The position numbers and the translations under genes are program-made. Source: a virus. Taken from it: DNA of 36,134 nt. Position 1 is the first letter of the stretch; each line of letters starts with the position of its first letter. The notes beneath the pieces were generated by a model. It ran no database searches. It had not been told where the DNA came from and saw nothing but the letters and a program-made list of their open reading frames with translations. The stretch spans positions 1 through 36,134 of IMG/VR virus record IMGVR_UViG_3300032265_000909; one strand, 5' to 3'. Positions 17,495-25,124 of the stretch are shown piece by piece.

Positions 17495-18088
17495 ATGACA
17501 CAGGCACTTAATTTAGCTAACTTTGCTAATAACTTAAATACTTCTGGAGCAACCAGCAATACAGGACTACAAAATAGTTCTGTAACTGTATCCGCTGGAA
17601 CTGGTATGTCAGGCGGTGGCGCAGTAGCATTGGGTTCATCTGTAACTCTTAATAATGCTGGAGTTACATCTGTTTCCGCTGGTACTGGTATTTCAGTATC
17701 AGGCTCTACTGGTGCGGTAACTATTTCTGCTTCTGGCTCTGGTACAGTAACTTCTGTTGCTACTGGTAACGGATTATCAGGTGGAACAATTACTACTACT
17801 GGAACTTTAGTTATTGCCGCCCCTACTGCCGCTTCTATCGGTGCTTATACAGTAGCTGGCTCAAATGGTGGAGTATATACTGCTGGCTCAACAATAGCTG
17901 GAAGTAGTTTATATTATGTTAGTTTTGGTAAAAATGGAGGTAGTATGGGTGGTGACAACCAAAGTGGTTGTGTGCTTTTTAGTAAAAGTGGAGCATTATC
18001 TGGAACTTGGCGATGCATGGCATATCAAGCTACTTATGATCCTTGTGGTCCAAGTTCTTATGCAACTTTATGGTGCAGAGTTTCTTAA
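17495..18088 (+). CDS. Tail fibre protein with Thr/Ser/Gly beta repeats
   Basis: This 197-residue protein starts at ATG 17495, one base after the hub gene stop. Its first 120 residues form imperfect repeats such as VTSVSAGTGISVSGSTGAVT, which suggest a trimeric beta-rich fibre stalk. The C-terminal part contains four cysteines (in SGCV, WRCM, DPCG and LWCRVS) and may be a globular tip. An upstream TTG at 17471 in the same frame exists, but the ATG fits the gene junction better. A role in host contact is inferred from repeats and place. Confidence 0.72.
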   Translation: MTQALNLANFANNLNTSGATSNTGLQNSSVTVSAGTGMSGGGAVALGSSVTLNNAGVTSVSAGTGISVSGSTGAVTISASGSGTVTSVATGNGLSGGTITTTGTLVIAAPTAASIGAYTVAGSNGGVYTAGSTIAGSSLYYVSFGKNGGSMGGDNQSGCVLFSKSGALSGTWRCMAYQATYDPCGPSSYATLWCRVS

Positions 18089-18100
18089 TAAGGAAAAATT

Positions 18101-18346
18101 ATGTTTACTTTAGAATCAGCAACAAATCCAAAATATGTAAATGCAGAAGGAACTGCTATTGAATTACAAGTTAAATTTGCAGAATTTTCTGAAGCGATGC
18201 CTTTTGGCGCAACAAGTTATGATGTTGAACCTCATGGTGTAGATATTTATAATCGTGCAAAAGCTGGAGAATTTGGTAAAGTTGCTCCTTATGTTGATTT
18301 AAAAAATCAAACAGAACCATCTACTACTGGAACACAATCTGCATAA
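18101..18346 (+). CDS. Small tail-fibre-associated protein
   Basis: This 81-residue protein has a good ribosome-binding site (AAGGAAA) and begins MFTLESATNPKYVNAEGTAI, followed by FAEFSEAMPFGATS and IYNRAKAGEFGKV. I recall similar small proteins after tail-fibre genes in other phages, where they have been treated as accessory or assembly proteins. There is no signal peptide, membrane span or catalytic motif. It ends one base into the next gene. The role is uncertain. Confidence 0.65.
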   Translation: MFTLESATNPKYVNAEGTAIELQVKFAEFSEAMPFGATSYDVEPHGVDIYNRAKAGEFGKVAPYVDLKNQTEPSTTGTQSA

Positions 18347-18528
18347 TGGAATATTACAAAGGCAGAATTTATCCTAATTCTTCTCCTGAATTTCGACATC
18401 TACAAAAAAATGATGGGACAGTAGAGATGCAAATAAGGTATATAAATCAACCAATGAATTATATAAGTAAATGGATGTTAATTCAGACGGAAAAAGAAAA
18501 TGACAATACAAGTCAGTCCAAAGCATAA
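18346..18528 (+). CDS. Short protein of unknown function
   Basis: This 60-residue frame starts on the last base of the upstream stop codon (TAATG) and overlaps the following cupin gene by 29 bases. It begins MEYYKGRIYPNSSPEFRHL and is rich in Tyr, Lys and Asn, with an acidic and polar C-terminal tail. No family is recognised. The tight coupling to both neighbours supports it as a real gene. Confidence 0.55.
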   Translation: MEYYKGRIYPNSSPEFRHLQKNDGTVEMQIRYINQPMNYISKWMLIQTEKENDNTSQSKA

Positions 18529-18781
18529 TTTTATTTATGATGGCGCACAGTTAAATATTTATCATGCAGATAAAGGACAGGGCTTATCAAAACATGAGCA
18601 TACTTTTTCTCATGCAACTATATGCAATGCTGGTTCTTGTTTAGTAAGTTTAGAAGGTCGCAGTTATACCATAGACAAAAACTCACAGCCGTTAAACCTG
18701 CCTGCTGGCGAATGGCATGAAATTGAGGCTTTGGAAGATGGCACAGTATTTGTAAATGTATTTGCTGAAGGTAAGTATTAA
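18500..18781 (+). CDS. Small cupin-like protein
   Basis: This 93-residue protein carries a cupin fold signature. Motif 1 is seen as GLSKHEHTFSHA with His32, His34 and His38, and motif 2 as LPAGEWHEI with Pro68, Gly70 and His73, a plausible metal site. It is a single compact beta-barrel of minimal size. Cupins can be enzymes, sugar isomerases or sugar-binding modules; the substrate here is unknown. Its position between tail fibre genes suggests work on fibre or receptor chemistry, but that is inference. A possible promoter for the next gene overlaps its 3-prime end. Confidence 0.75.
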   Translation: MTIQVSPKHNFIYDGAQLNIYHADKGQGLSKHEHTFSHATICNAGSCLVSLEGRSYTIDKNSQPLNLPAGEWHEIEALEDGTVFVNVFAEGKY

Positions 18782-18789
18782 GGTAAAAT
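18762..18789 (+). promoter_or_regulatory. Possible promoter for the fibre gene cluster
   Basis: TTGCTG (18762-18767) and TAAAAT (18784-18789) are separated by 16 bp. The site overlaps the end of the cupin gene and precedes an 80-base gap before the adaptor and fibre genes. Promoter function is inferred from the boxes only. Confidence 0.4.
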
Positions 18790-18814
18790 AACAAAAAAAT
18801 AAGACATGATTTGG

Positions 18815-18837
18815 GGCTAAGTGGAGTGCCACTTGCC
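18815..18837 (+). other. Hairpin in the leader of the fibre cluster
   Basis: AAGTGG, loop AGTG, CCACTT form a perfect 6-bp stem, extended by GGC and GCC with one bulged T. No T-run follows, so it is not a standard terminator. It lies 24 bases upstream of the next start codon and may stabilise the message or act as an attenuator. The whole gap 18782-18860 contains no gene that I can support. Confidence 0.5.
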
Positions 18838-18860
18838 ATTAACCGAGAAATGGAAAAATC

Positions 18861-19346
18861 ATGGCAGTCTTTAACAAAAATACCTTAACTCAGGTATCGG
18901 GTTTTGATAACCAAATTATTGCTGGCGAACTGGTCTATAACCAAAAAACTTTTTGGAATTTAGCATTAGTAGCCTCAGATCAAACCCCATTAAATTTAAC
19001 TGGCGCAACTATTGATGCACAGATTATCCGCAGAAAATTATCCAATGTTAAAGATACCCGCTATGGTTTATCTTTTGATATTAGCGACTACACTCCAACC
19101 CCAACCCCAGTAACTTTGAGCATTGTTAATCTAAATGAAACAAATGGCTCTTTTACTCTTGTTATTGATGAATCTGCATGGGATTTGGTGGCTAATGATC
19201 CTGATTTAGATATTGCCTATATCAATGGCGCTGGTTATTCTGGTCGAATCAAAATTAGTTTTCCAGCCAGCGGAAGCAATCCAGCAAATGATTTAATCAT
19301 TTTTTTGCTATTCATTGTGCGCTCTGATGCAATTGTAAATAATTAA
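18861..19346 (+). CDS. Fibre adaptor-like structural protein
   Basis: This 161-residue protein looks like a beta-sandwich. It has PLNLTGATIDAQIIRRKLS (about residues 45-63), a strand-rich middle, GSFTLVIDESAWDL (about 96-109) and a closing strand ending near DLIIFLLFIVRSD. This resembles the N-terminal BppU-like adaptor modules that attach receptor-binding fibres to tails, and it lies right before the long fibre gene. Ribosome-binding signal is moderate (GAGAAATGG). The family assignment is tentative; attachment of the fibre to the tail is inferred from order. Confidence 0.6.
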   Translation: MAVFNKNTLTQVSGFDNQIIAGELVYNQKTFWNLALVASDQTPLNLTGATIDAQIIRRKLSNVKDTRYGLSFDISDYTPTPTPVTLSIVNLNETNGSFTLVIDESAWDLVANDPDLDIAYINGAGYSGRIKISFPASGSNPANDLIIFLLFIVRSDAIVNN

Positions 19347-19354
19347 GGCTTGCC

Positions 19355-22300
19355 ATGACAGATATTACTTTAACAGCGGCAATAGGCAATGCCATTACTT
19401 TGGTTGTAGATCAGGGCTACTTTGGTCCATCTGGATATAGTGGAACTTCTGGATACTCTGGCTATTCTGGAGCATCTGGTCAATCGGGTTTTAGCGGTTA
19501 TTCCGGGCAAAATGGTACATCTGGGTACAATGGTCAATCTGGTTATTCTGGTTACTCAGGTTATAGTGGCTCTGGCATTTCTGGCTACTCTGGCTATTCA
19601 GGAAGTGGCAGAAGTGGCTACAGCGGTTATAGTGGCTTTTCTGGACAGTCTGGAGCATCTACATCAGGCTATAGCGGATACAGCGGTATAAGCGGTTTTA
19701 GTGGCTTTAGCGGTCAAGATGGTGCATCTGGAATATCTGGTTTTTCTGGTGATTCAGGAATTAGTGGCTATAGCGGTTTTTCAGGATATAGTGGTCAGCA
19801 AGGCACTTCTATTAATGTAAAAGGAACTGTCCCTACTGTTGCTGATTTGCCAGCAATAGGCAACCTTCCAAATGATGCTTATATTGTTTCAGCAGATGGC
19901 GACCTATATGTATGGGATGGGCTAGTTTGGAACAATGTTGGTCCTATTGTTGGTCCATCCGGACAAAGCGGTATAAGTGGTTTTAGCGGATATAGCGGAT
20001 TCTCAGGTGATTCTGGTATTAGCGGTTTCTCTGGGCAAGATGGTCAATCGGGTTACTCTGGGCAAGATGGACAAAGTGGCTACTCTGGCTATTCTGGCGA
20101 CAGCGGTATTTCGGGCTACAGCGGATATTCTGGGGATTCAGGAATAAGTGGCTGGTCAGGTGATAGTGGCATTAGTGGCTACTCTGGATTTAGCGGGGAT
20201 AGTGGAATTAGTGGTTTTTCTGGTGATTCTGGAATATCAGGATTTTCAGGTTATTCGGGCATAGGTTTATATTTTGAAGGTGTTTGGAATTACAATTCTG
20301 CTTATATTACAAATTCTATTGTTATTTATGATGGCAATACTTATATTGCAATTATTGATGTCCCCCCTTATAACGACCAACCAAATATAAATCCTACTTA
20401 TTGGTCTTTATTTGTTCCACAAGGCATAAGTGGTTATAGCGGTTTTTCTGGTTACAGCGGTGATTCTGGAATTAGCGGTTTTTCTGGATATTCTGGCGAT
20501 TCTGGCATTTCAGGTTTTAGTGGTGATTCTGGCATAAGTGGCTTTAGTGGATATTCAGGCGATTCAGGAATTAGTGGTTATTCTGGCGATAGTGGCATTA
20601 GTGGATTTTCTGGTTACTCTGGCGACAGCGGCATTTCTGGTTATTCAGGCGATAGTGGAATATCTGGTTTTTCAGGTCAAGATGGATTAAGTGGCTATTC
20701 AGGCGATAGCGGTATATCTGGCTATAGCGGTTATTCAGGATTGGATGGACAAAGTGGATATTCTGGCGCAAGTGGCATTTCTGGATATAGTGGCTTTAGC
20801 GGCATTTCTGGCTATAGTGGTTCTGGTGTTTCTGGCTATTCTGGATTCTCAGGGGCTTCCGGTATTTCTGGTTTTAGCGGTTATTCTGGTATTTCTGGTT
20901 TCAGCGGAATTGATGGGGCATCTGGAATATCTGGGTATTCTGGTGCATCGGGCATAAGTGGTTGGTCTGGCGCATCTGGTATTTCTGGGTTTAGCGGCAT
21001 TAGCGGTTTTTCTGGAATAAATGGATTAAGTGGTTATTCTGGACAAAATGGAGCATCTGGAATATCAGGTTATAGTGGTATTTCTGGATATTCTGGTGCA
21101 ATAGGAAATTCTGGAATTAGTGGTTATTCTGGAGCATCTGGAATATCAGGTTTTAGTGGTTACTCTGGATATTCAGGATTTTCTGGAACAGCAGGATCAT
21201 CTTCTAGTTCATTTTTATTTAAAGTTAATTCAACTCAATATACTGGGCAACCAGCCGCCGGGTATTTAATTTATAACAATGCAACTCAAACAAGTGCTAC
21301 TTTAATTAGTGTCGATCATTTAGATCAAACTGGCACAGACATTGATATTTTCTTGGCGCTTTTAAATGTTGGCGAAAACTTTACTATTCAAGATAGAAAT
21401 ACAAGTGGCAATTATCAGGTTTGGACAATAACAAGCACACCAACTAATGTTAATCCAAATACTGCAAATAGTTATTGGACTTATCCTGTTTCACTTGTTT
21501 CATCTGCTGGAACTGGAACAACTGGATTTGCAAATAATACTTCAGTAATTTTTGCTACCACAAAAGGTGTATCTGGATATTCAGGCTATTCTGGTTATTC
21601 AGGATTTAGTGGTGCAATAGGCACAAGCGGATTTTCTGGTTTTAGTGGAGCATCTGGCATTAGCGGATATAGTGGCATTTCTGGATATTCTGGATCAGGA
21701 GTATCAGGATATTCAGGTTATTCTGGAATTAATGGCGCATCTGGTATTAGCGGATTTTCTGGTGCAAATGGAGCATCAGGTTATTCTGGATTTAGTGGAA
21801 GTGGTGTAAGTGGTTATAGTGGATATAGTGGCATTAGCGGTTATTCCGGTACAAGCGGTTATAGTGGTTCTGGTGTATCTGGATATTCAGGTTACAGCGG
21901 TTCTGGTGTAAGCGGATATAGCGGTTATTCTGGTGCTGTTGGCGCATCTGGAATTTCTGGCTACTCTGGATACAGCGGAGCAGTAGGCGCATCAGGTATA
22001 TCCGGCTACAGCGGTTATTCTGGTTCTGGAGTTTCTGGATACTCTGGTTATAGCGGATCAGGCATTAGTGGCTATAGTGGTTATAGCGGCACAAATGGTA
22101 CTAATGGAGCATCTGGAATTTCTGGTTACTCAGGCTATTCTGGTTCTGGAATTTCAGGTTACAGCGGCTATAGCGGTGCAGTAGGCACAAGCGGTTATAG
22201 TGGTTATTCTGGAACTAATGGCACTAATGGCGCATCAGGCATTAGCGGATATTCAGGTTATTCAGGATCAGGAATTAGTGGATACTCTGGTTACAGCGGT

Positions 22301-22561
22301 TCTGGCTTTAGTGGTTATTCTGGTTTTTCTGGATATAGTGGTGCTGGTGGCGGTGTAATGACTTATGATTCATTTACTGCTACAGCCAGCCAAACAAGTT
22401 TTACTACATCAACCACTTATACATCAGGTAAGATTGAAGTATTTGTTAATGGTTGTAAAGTAAAAAATGGCACAGATGTTACAGTAACAAGTGGCACAAG
22501 CATTGTATTTGGAACAGGATTAACAGTAGGTATGATTGTGGATGCTGTCTATCCGCACTAA
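19355..22561 (+). CDS. Long Gly-x-Ser (collagen-like) fibre protein
   Basis: This 1068-residue protein is mostly Gly-x-Ser triplets, where x is Tyr, Phe, Ile, Asp, Ala or Gln, broken at intervals by Gly-Ser-Gly. The repeats are almost proline-free. Three non-repetitive inserts interrupt them: about residues 151-199 (ending in a YVWDGLVWNNVG motif), about 303-355 (aromatic, with GVWNYNSAY and PTYWSLF, like small carbohydrate-binding modules), and about 612-737 (beta-rich). Residues 998-1068 form a C-terminal beta module with VFVNGCKV that resembles the repeated module at the end of the tail hub. The protein is probably a trimeric, extended receptor-binding or surface fibre. Codons vary widely between equivalent repeats. 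Confidence 0.85.
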   Translation: MTDITLTAAIGNAITLVVDQGYFGPSGYSGTSGYSGYSGASGQSGFSGYSGQNGTSGYNGQSGYSGYSGYSGSGISGYSGYSGSGRSGYSGYSGFSGQSGASTSGYSGYSGISGFSGFSGQDGASGISGFSGDSGISGYSGFSGYSGQQGTSINVKGTVPTVADLPAIGNLPNDAYIVSADGDLYVWDGLVWNNVGPIVGPSGQSGISGFSGYSGFSGDSGISGFSGQDGQSGYSGQDGQSGYSGYSGDSGISGYSGYSGDSGISGWSGDSGISGYSGFSGDSGISGFSGDSGISGFSGYSGIGLYFEGVWNYNSAYITNSIVIYDGNTYIAIIDVPPYNDQPNINPTYWSLFVPQGISGYSGFSGYSGDSGISGFSGYSGDSGISGFSGDSGISGFSGYSGDSGISGYSGDSGISGFSGYSGDSGISGYSGDSGISGFSGQDGLSGYSGDSGISGYSGYSGLDGQSGYSGASGISGYSGFSGISGYSGSGVSGYSGFSGASGISGFSGYSGISGFSGIDGASGISGYSGASGISGWSGASGISGFSGISGFSGINGLSGYSGQNGASGISGYSGISGYSGAIGNSGISGYSGASGISGFSGYSGYSGFSGTAGSSSSSFLFKVNSTQYTGQPAAGYLIYNNATQTSATLISVDHLDQTGTDIDIFLALLNVGENFTIQDRNTSGNYQVWTITSTPTNVNPNTANSYWTYPVSLVSSAGTGTTGFANNTSVIFATTKGVSGYSGYSGYSGFSGAIGTSGFSGFSGASGISGYSGISGYSGSGVSGYSGYSGINGASGISGFSGANGASGYSGFSGSGVSGYSGYSGISGYSGTSGYSGSGVSGYSGYSGSGVSGYSGYSGAVGASGISGYSGYSGAVGASGISGYSGYSGSGVSGYSGYSGSGISGYSGYSGTNGTNGASGISGYSGYSGSGISGYSGYSGAVGTSGYSGYSGTNGTNGASGISGYSGYSGSGISGYSGYSGSGFSGYSGFSGYSGAGGGVMTYDSFTATASQTSFTTSTTYTSGKIEVFVNGCKVKNGTDVTVTSGTSIVFGTGLTVGMIVDAVYPH
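19421..22350 (+). repeat. Coding repeat region, Gly-x-Ser triplets
   Basis: Nine-base units encoding Gly-x-Ser recur through the fibre gene, organised into longer units such as GDSGISGFSGYS and GYSGYSGSGVS. At DNA level serine is written with both TCN and AGY codons and glycine with several, so the protein repeat is far more regular than the DNA repeat. The region is interrupted by three unique inserts described under the gene. Confidence 0.9.
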
Positions 22562-22564
22562 TAT
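22536..22564 (+). promoter_or_regulatory. Possible promoter for methyltransferase and glycosyltransferase genes
   Basis: TTGTGG (22536-22541), a 17-bp spacer and TAATAT (22559-22564) form a good sigma70-like pair. It overlaps the end of the fibre gene; transcription would start near 22571, about 13 bases before the methyltransferase ATG at 22584. Activity is inferred. Confidence 0.5.
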
Positions 22565-22583
22565 AAGGACAATATAAGATAAG

Positions 22584-23249
22584 ATGACTACAGTATATGG
22601 ATTAGATGTAGCGACACAATGGGAACAGATTTTAGAGCTTCATGTCTTAAATCTAGCAAAGGAATATCACCCTGATTGGTATCGGTGGCGGCTAACCAAT
22701 AATTATGAAAGGGCGGTATTCCTTAAAGGCGACCCAGTATTTCCTAGAGAAACTACCCGGTATCTTTGGGCAAATCAAAACCTATATGGCAATTCCATTT
22801 TAGAAATTGGTTGTTCAACTGGTTATGGATGCCAATTCTTTCCTGCCGATATGAAATATTATGGGGTCGATTATGATCCTATTATTATTTCTGTTGCAAA
22901 AGAGCAACAATGGGGCGACAACAAATTCTTTTTTCAAGCTGATATTAATCAGATGCAAATGGAAAAGCATGATACTGTCATTGCTTTTGAGGTCATTGAG
23001 CATCTTAATAATGGTTTAGATGTTGTGAAAAAACTACAAAATGCTTGCAAGCGGCTATTAATTACTGTGCCGCACAATGAACCAAAAGGATTTTGGGGTG
23101 AGCATCATAAACTGCATGGGCTAACCGAAGCAGATTTCCCCGGATTTACTTTTGCTTATATCAATGAAGCTGGTCATGTATCCGATCAGATGCAACCAGT
23201 ATCCGAAACCAATCGATGCAATCTAATGCTGTGCCGATATGATGCCTAA
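22584..23249 (+). CDS. SAM-dependent methyltransferase, class I
   Basis: This 221-residue protein has the class I fold: motif I ILEIGCSTGYG (72-82), the acidic end of strand two in YYGVDYD (D96), QADI with Asp120 after strand three, and VIAFEVIEHL (132-141), typical of methyltransferases acting on small molecules, lipids or sugars rather than DNA. No DNA-methyltransferase DPPY motif is present. The N-terminal 70 residues include a tryptophan-rich helix pair. It overlaps the glycosyltransferase gene by 11 bases, so the products are likely to act in one pathway, perhaps methylating a sugar or the fibre. The substrate is unknown. Confidence 0.85.
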   Translation: MTTVYGLDVATQWEQILELHVLNLAKEYHPDWYRWRLTNNYERAVFLKGDPVFPRETTRYLWANQNLYGNSILEIGCSTGYGCQFFPADMKYYGVDYDPIIISVAKEQQWGDNKFFFQADINQMQMEKHDTVIAFEVIEHLNNGLDVVKKLQNACKRLLITVPHNEPKGFWGEHHKLHGLTEADFPGFTFAYINEAGHVSDQMQPVSETNRCNLMLCRYDA

Positions 23250-24210
23250 AGTCTTATGCTCGGTAGCTACCAGAGGTAGATATTTCACTACTTTACCGCT
23301 GGTGCTAAATGCCATCATGAATCAAACCAAATTGCCAGATAAGCTGGTCATATTTGATGACAATGATGAGCCACAAGATATGAGAAATGTAGCAATGTAT
23401 CAACATTTTTTTCAAATTCTTGATTACAAAAAGATTGCTTGGGAATGGCTATATGCCGACAAAAAAGGACAGCACCATATTCACCAAAAAGCCAATGAAA
23501 TGGGCTATGAATGGGTTTGGCGGGTAGATGATGATGCTATACCAGAGCCTAATGTCTTAGAAGAATTGTATTGGTCCACAGCTAATAATGTTGGCGCTGT
23601 TGGTGGCTCAATTCTTACTATGCCAAATATCTTTAATACAGCCAAATCTACAGGCAAACTTGCCGACATAGACAAAGAACCTAATATTCAATGGGGCAAC
23701 ATAACTGATACTAAACAAGTCGAACATTTGCATTGCTCATTTCTGTATCGGGCTGGAGTGCATGACTATAACCTTGGGCTGTCCAGAGTAGCGCACAGGG
23801 AAGAAACCTTGTTTACCTATGGTTTGTATCAAAAAGGATACAAAATTTTAACTATACCCAATGCAGTTACTTGGCATTTTAAAAATCCAGAAGGGGGCAT
23901 CCGAAGTGAAACCAAACAAGAAATGTTCGCCCATGATGAAGCTATTTTTAGAAATATTGTTGGATTTTCTGATTCAACCATTGTTGTTCTTAATTGTGGT
24001 GCTGGAGATCATATTGTTTTCAGCCATATACTTTCTGAGATTCCTAATCCTGTCATTTTTACTTGTTATCCTGAGATTGTTCCCGGCAAATCAATAGCAG
24101 AAGCCCAAGCCCTATTTGGCAACCTAGACCAATGGAATATATATAAAAAGATGGCGCAATGGAACTGGAAAGGCAGTTTAGAAGATGCCTATAGGAATAT
24201 GTACCTATGA
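23239..24210 (+). CDS. GT2-type glycosyltransferase with extra GT-B-like lobe
   Basis: This 323-residue protein has two parts. Residues 1-235 look like a family 2 glycosyltransferase (GT-A fold): VLCSVATRGR at the start, IFDDND (38-43), and VWRVDDDAIPEP (93-104), which holds the metal-binding Asp cluster 97-99. Residues 247-323 form a separate alpha-beta unit with VVLNCGAGDHIVFSHIL (249-265), resembling the N-terminal lobe of GT-B heptosyltransferase-like enzymes. The next gene supplies what looks like the C-terminal lobe. Starts at 23239 and 23242 are both possible. It is coupled to both neighbours by overlaps. The sugar donor and acceptor are unknown. Confidence 0.8.
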   Translation: MMPKVLCSVATRGRYFTTLPLVLNAIMNQTKLPDKLVIFDDNDEPQDMRNVAMYQHFFQILDYKKIAWEWLYADKKGQHHIHQKANEMGYEWVWRVDDDAIPEPNVLEELYWSTANNVGAVGGSILTMPNIFNTAKSTGKLADIDKEPNIQWGNITDTKQVEHLHCSFLYRAGVHDYNLGLSRVAHREETLFTYGLYQKGYKILTIPNAVTWHFKNPEGGIRSETKQEMFAHDEAIFRNIVGFSDSTIVVLNCGAGDHIVFSHILSEIPNPVIFTCYPEIVPGKSIAEAQALFGNLDQWNIYKKMAQWNWKGSLEDAYRNMYL

Positions 24211-24635
24211 TTATCATTTCCCCTTTTGCCAAGCCGCTTCAAAATGGCAAACAAAACCCTAAAAATTATGCTTATTGGAAAGAATTAATTGCGCTAATTA
24301 AAGAGCCAATTGTCCAAGTAGGTGTTGAAGGTGAAGAACAACTTGTAAAAGATTTTAGAAAAAATTTGCCCATGTTTGAATTAACAAATTTGTTAAATCA
24401 ATGCCGCACTTGGATTGGTGTAGATAGTTTCTTTCAGCATCTTGCATGGAAAATTGGCAAACCCGGCATTGTTTTATGGTCAGTATCAGACCCTATTATT
24501 TATGGACATCCTGAAAATACTAATTTATTAAAAAACAGAGATTATCTGGCTGATAATCAGTTTTTATGGTGGGATTTCACCGAATATAATGCTGATGCCT
24601 TTGTTTTACCAGAAGAAGTGGTAAAATTCTTATAA
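24207..24635 (+). CDS. GT9-like (heptosyltransferase) C-terminal half
   Basis: This 142-residue protein resembles the C-terminal nucleotide-sugar lobe of GT-B, family 9 glycosyltransferases: an opening strand IIISPFAKPL, a PIVQVGVEGEEQL segment, and CRTWIGVDSFFQHLAWKIGK (85-104), where the family usually has a conserved D-S-x-x-x-H-x-A. The N-terminal lobe is missing, but a matching lobe is fused to the end of the upstream protein. The two genes overlap by four bases. Likely the two chains fold together as one split enzyme, or the gene was broken from a longer ancestor. This is inference from motif order. Confidence 0.72.
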   Translation: MIIISPFAKPLQNGKQNPKNYAYWKELIALIKEPIVQVGVEGEEQLVKDFRKNLPMFELTNLLNQCRTWIGVDSFFQHLAWKIGKPGIVLWSVSDPIIYGHPENTNLLKNRDYLADNQFLWWDFTEYNADAFVLPEEVVKFL

Positions 24636-24677
24636 CCAGATAAGATAAAATTGATTAATTAATAACCTATTATCTGG
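24636..24677 (+). other. Inverted repeat before the lysis genes
   Basis: CCAGATAA (24636-24643) pairs with TTATCTGG (24670-24677) across a 26-base AT-rich loop. The right arm ends seven bases before the ATG at 24685 and adjoins the GGGG that would serve as ribosome-binding site, so folding could limit translation of the first lysis gene. The loop contains TATTAT, a possible -10 box that lacks a good -35. No terminator T-run follows. Confidence 0.5.
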
Positions 24678-24684
24678 GGTTGCT

Positions 24685-24924
24685 ATGGCTTTTGAATTTG
24701 ATAAAGAAGAATTAAAGACATTTTTAAAAGAAGTTATTGCAGAAGCGGCGCATCCATTATCTGATGATGAAATTAAATGGGTTCGCCTAGCAATTGAAGC
24801 TGAAGCAAAAAAAGCCGCATTTAGACAAGCTGTAATTGATAAAACCCTTATTGGTTTATTAAGTTCTGGTGTTATTGGGCTTATATATTTTTGTATTGAT
24901 GCTTTTAAAAATCATTGGAAATGA
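24685..24924 (+). CDS. Small membrane protein, first lysis-cassette gene
   Basis: This 79-residue protein has a charged, helical N-terminal half (KEELKTFLKEVIAEAA and a Lys/Ala-rich helix) and one hydrophobic segment at about residues 55-71 (GLLSSGVIGLIYFCI), ending in a short basic tail. One membrane span with an N-terminal amphipathic domain would fit a holin accessory or antiholin. Its stop overlaps the holin start. I do not recognise a named family; the role comes from position next to holin, spanin and endolysin genes. Confidence 0.6.
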   Translation: MAFEFDKEELKTFLKEVIAEAAHPLSDDEIKWVRLAIEAEAKKAAFRQAVIDKTLIGLLSSGVIGLIYFCIDAFKNHWK

Positions 24925-25124
24925 ATAAAGTAATGCATGGGGCTATAAAGTCCCGAACAATGTGGTTTTCTGTAGCATTAGCTATTTTAGGGGCTATATT
25001 TGATAACCTTTCATATATCCAGCCATTTCTTGATCCTAAGACTTATGGAATTGGGCTTATGGTTATTGCCATTTGCATTGCTATTCTTAGGGTTACTACT
25101 ACTTCTTCATTGGATGAAAAATGA
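24921..25124 (+). CDS. Holin-like protein
   Basis: This 67-residue protein starts at ATG 24921, overlapping the upstream stop (ATGA). It has two hydrophobic stretches, around MWFSVALAILGAIFDNL (14-30) and YGIGLMVIAICIAILRV (43-59), separated by YIQPFLDPK, and a charged C-terminus. That two-span layout and the LSYIQPFLDPKTYG turn are familiar from small phage holins that open the inner membrane at lysis time. An in-frame TTG six bases upstream is less likely. Holin function is inferred; no pore assay can be read from sequence. Confidence 0.78.
   Translation: MNKVMHGAIKSRTMWFSVALAILGAIFDNLSYIQPFLDPKTYGIGLMVIAICIAILRVTTTSSLDEK

Noticed and set aside
19421-22350. Repeats that could suggest a CRISPR or satellite array
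   Set aside because: The repeats are coding, have nine-base periodicity, encode Gly-x-Ser and have no spacers or constant direct repeat.
24915-24920. TTG start for the holin-like gene
   Set aside because: The ATG at 24921 overlaps the upstream stop as ATGA, the usual coupling in this genome.
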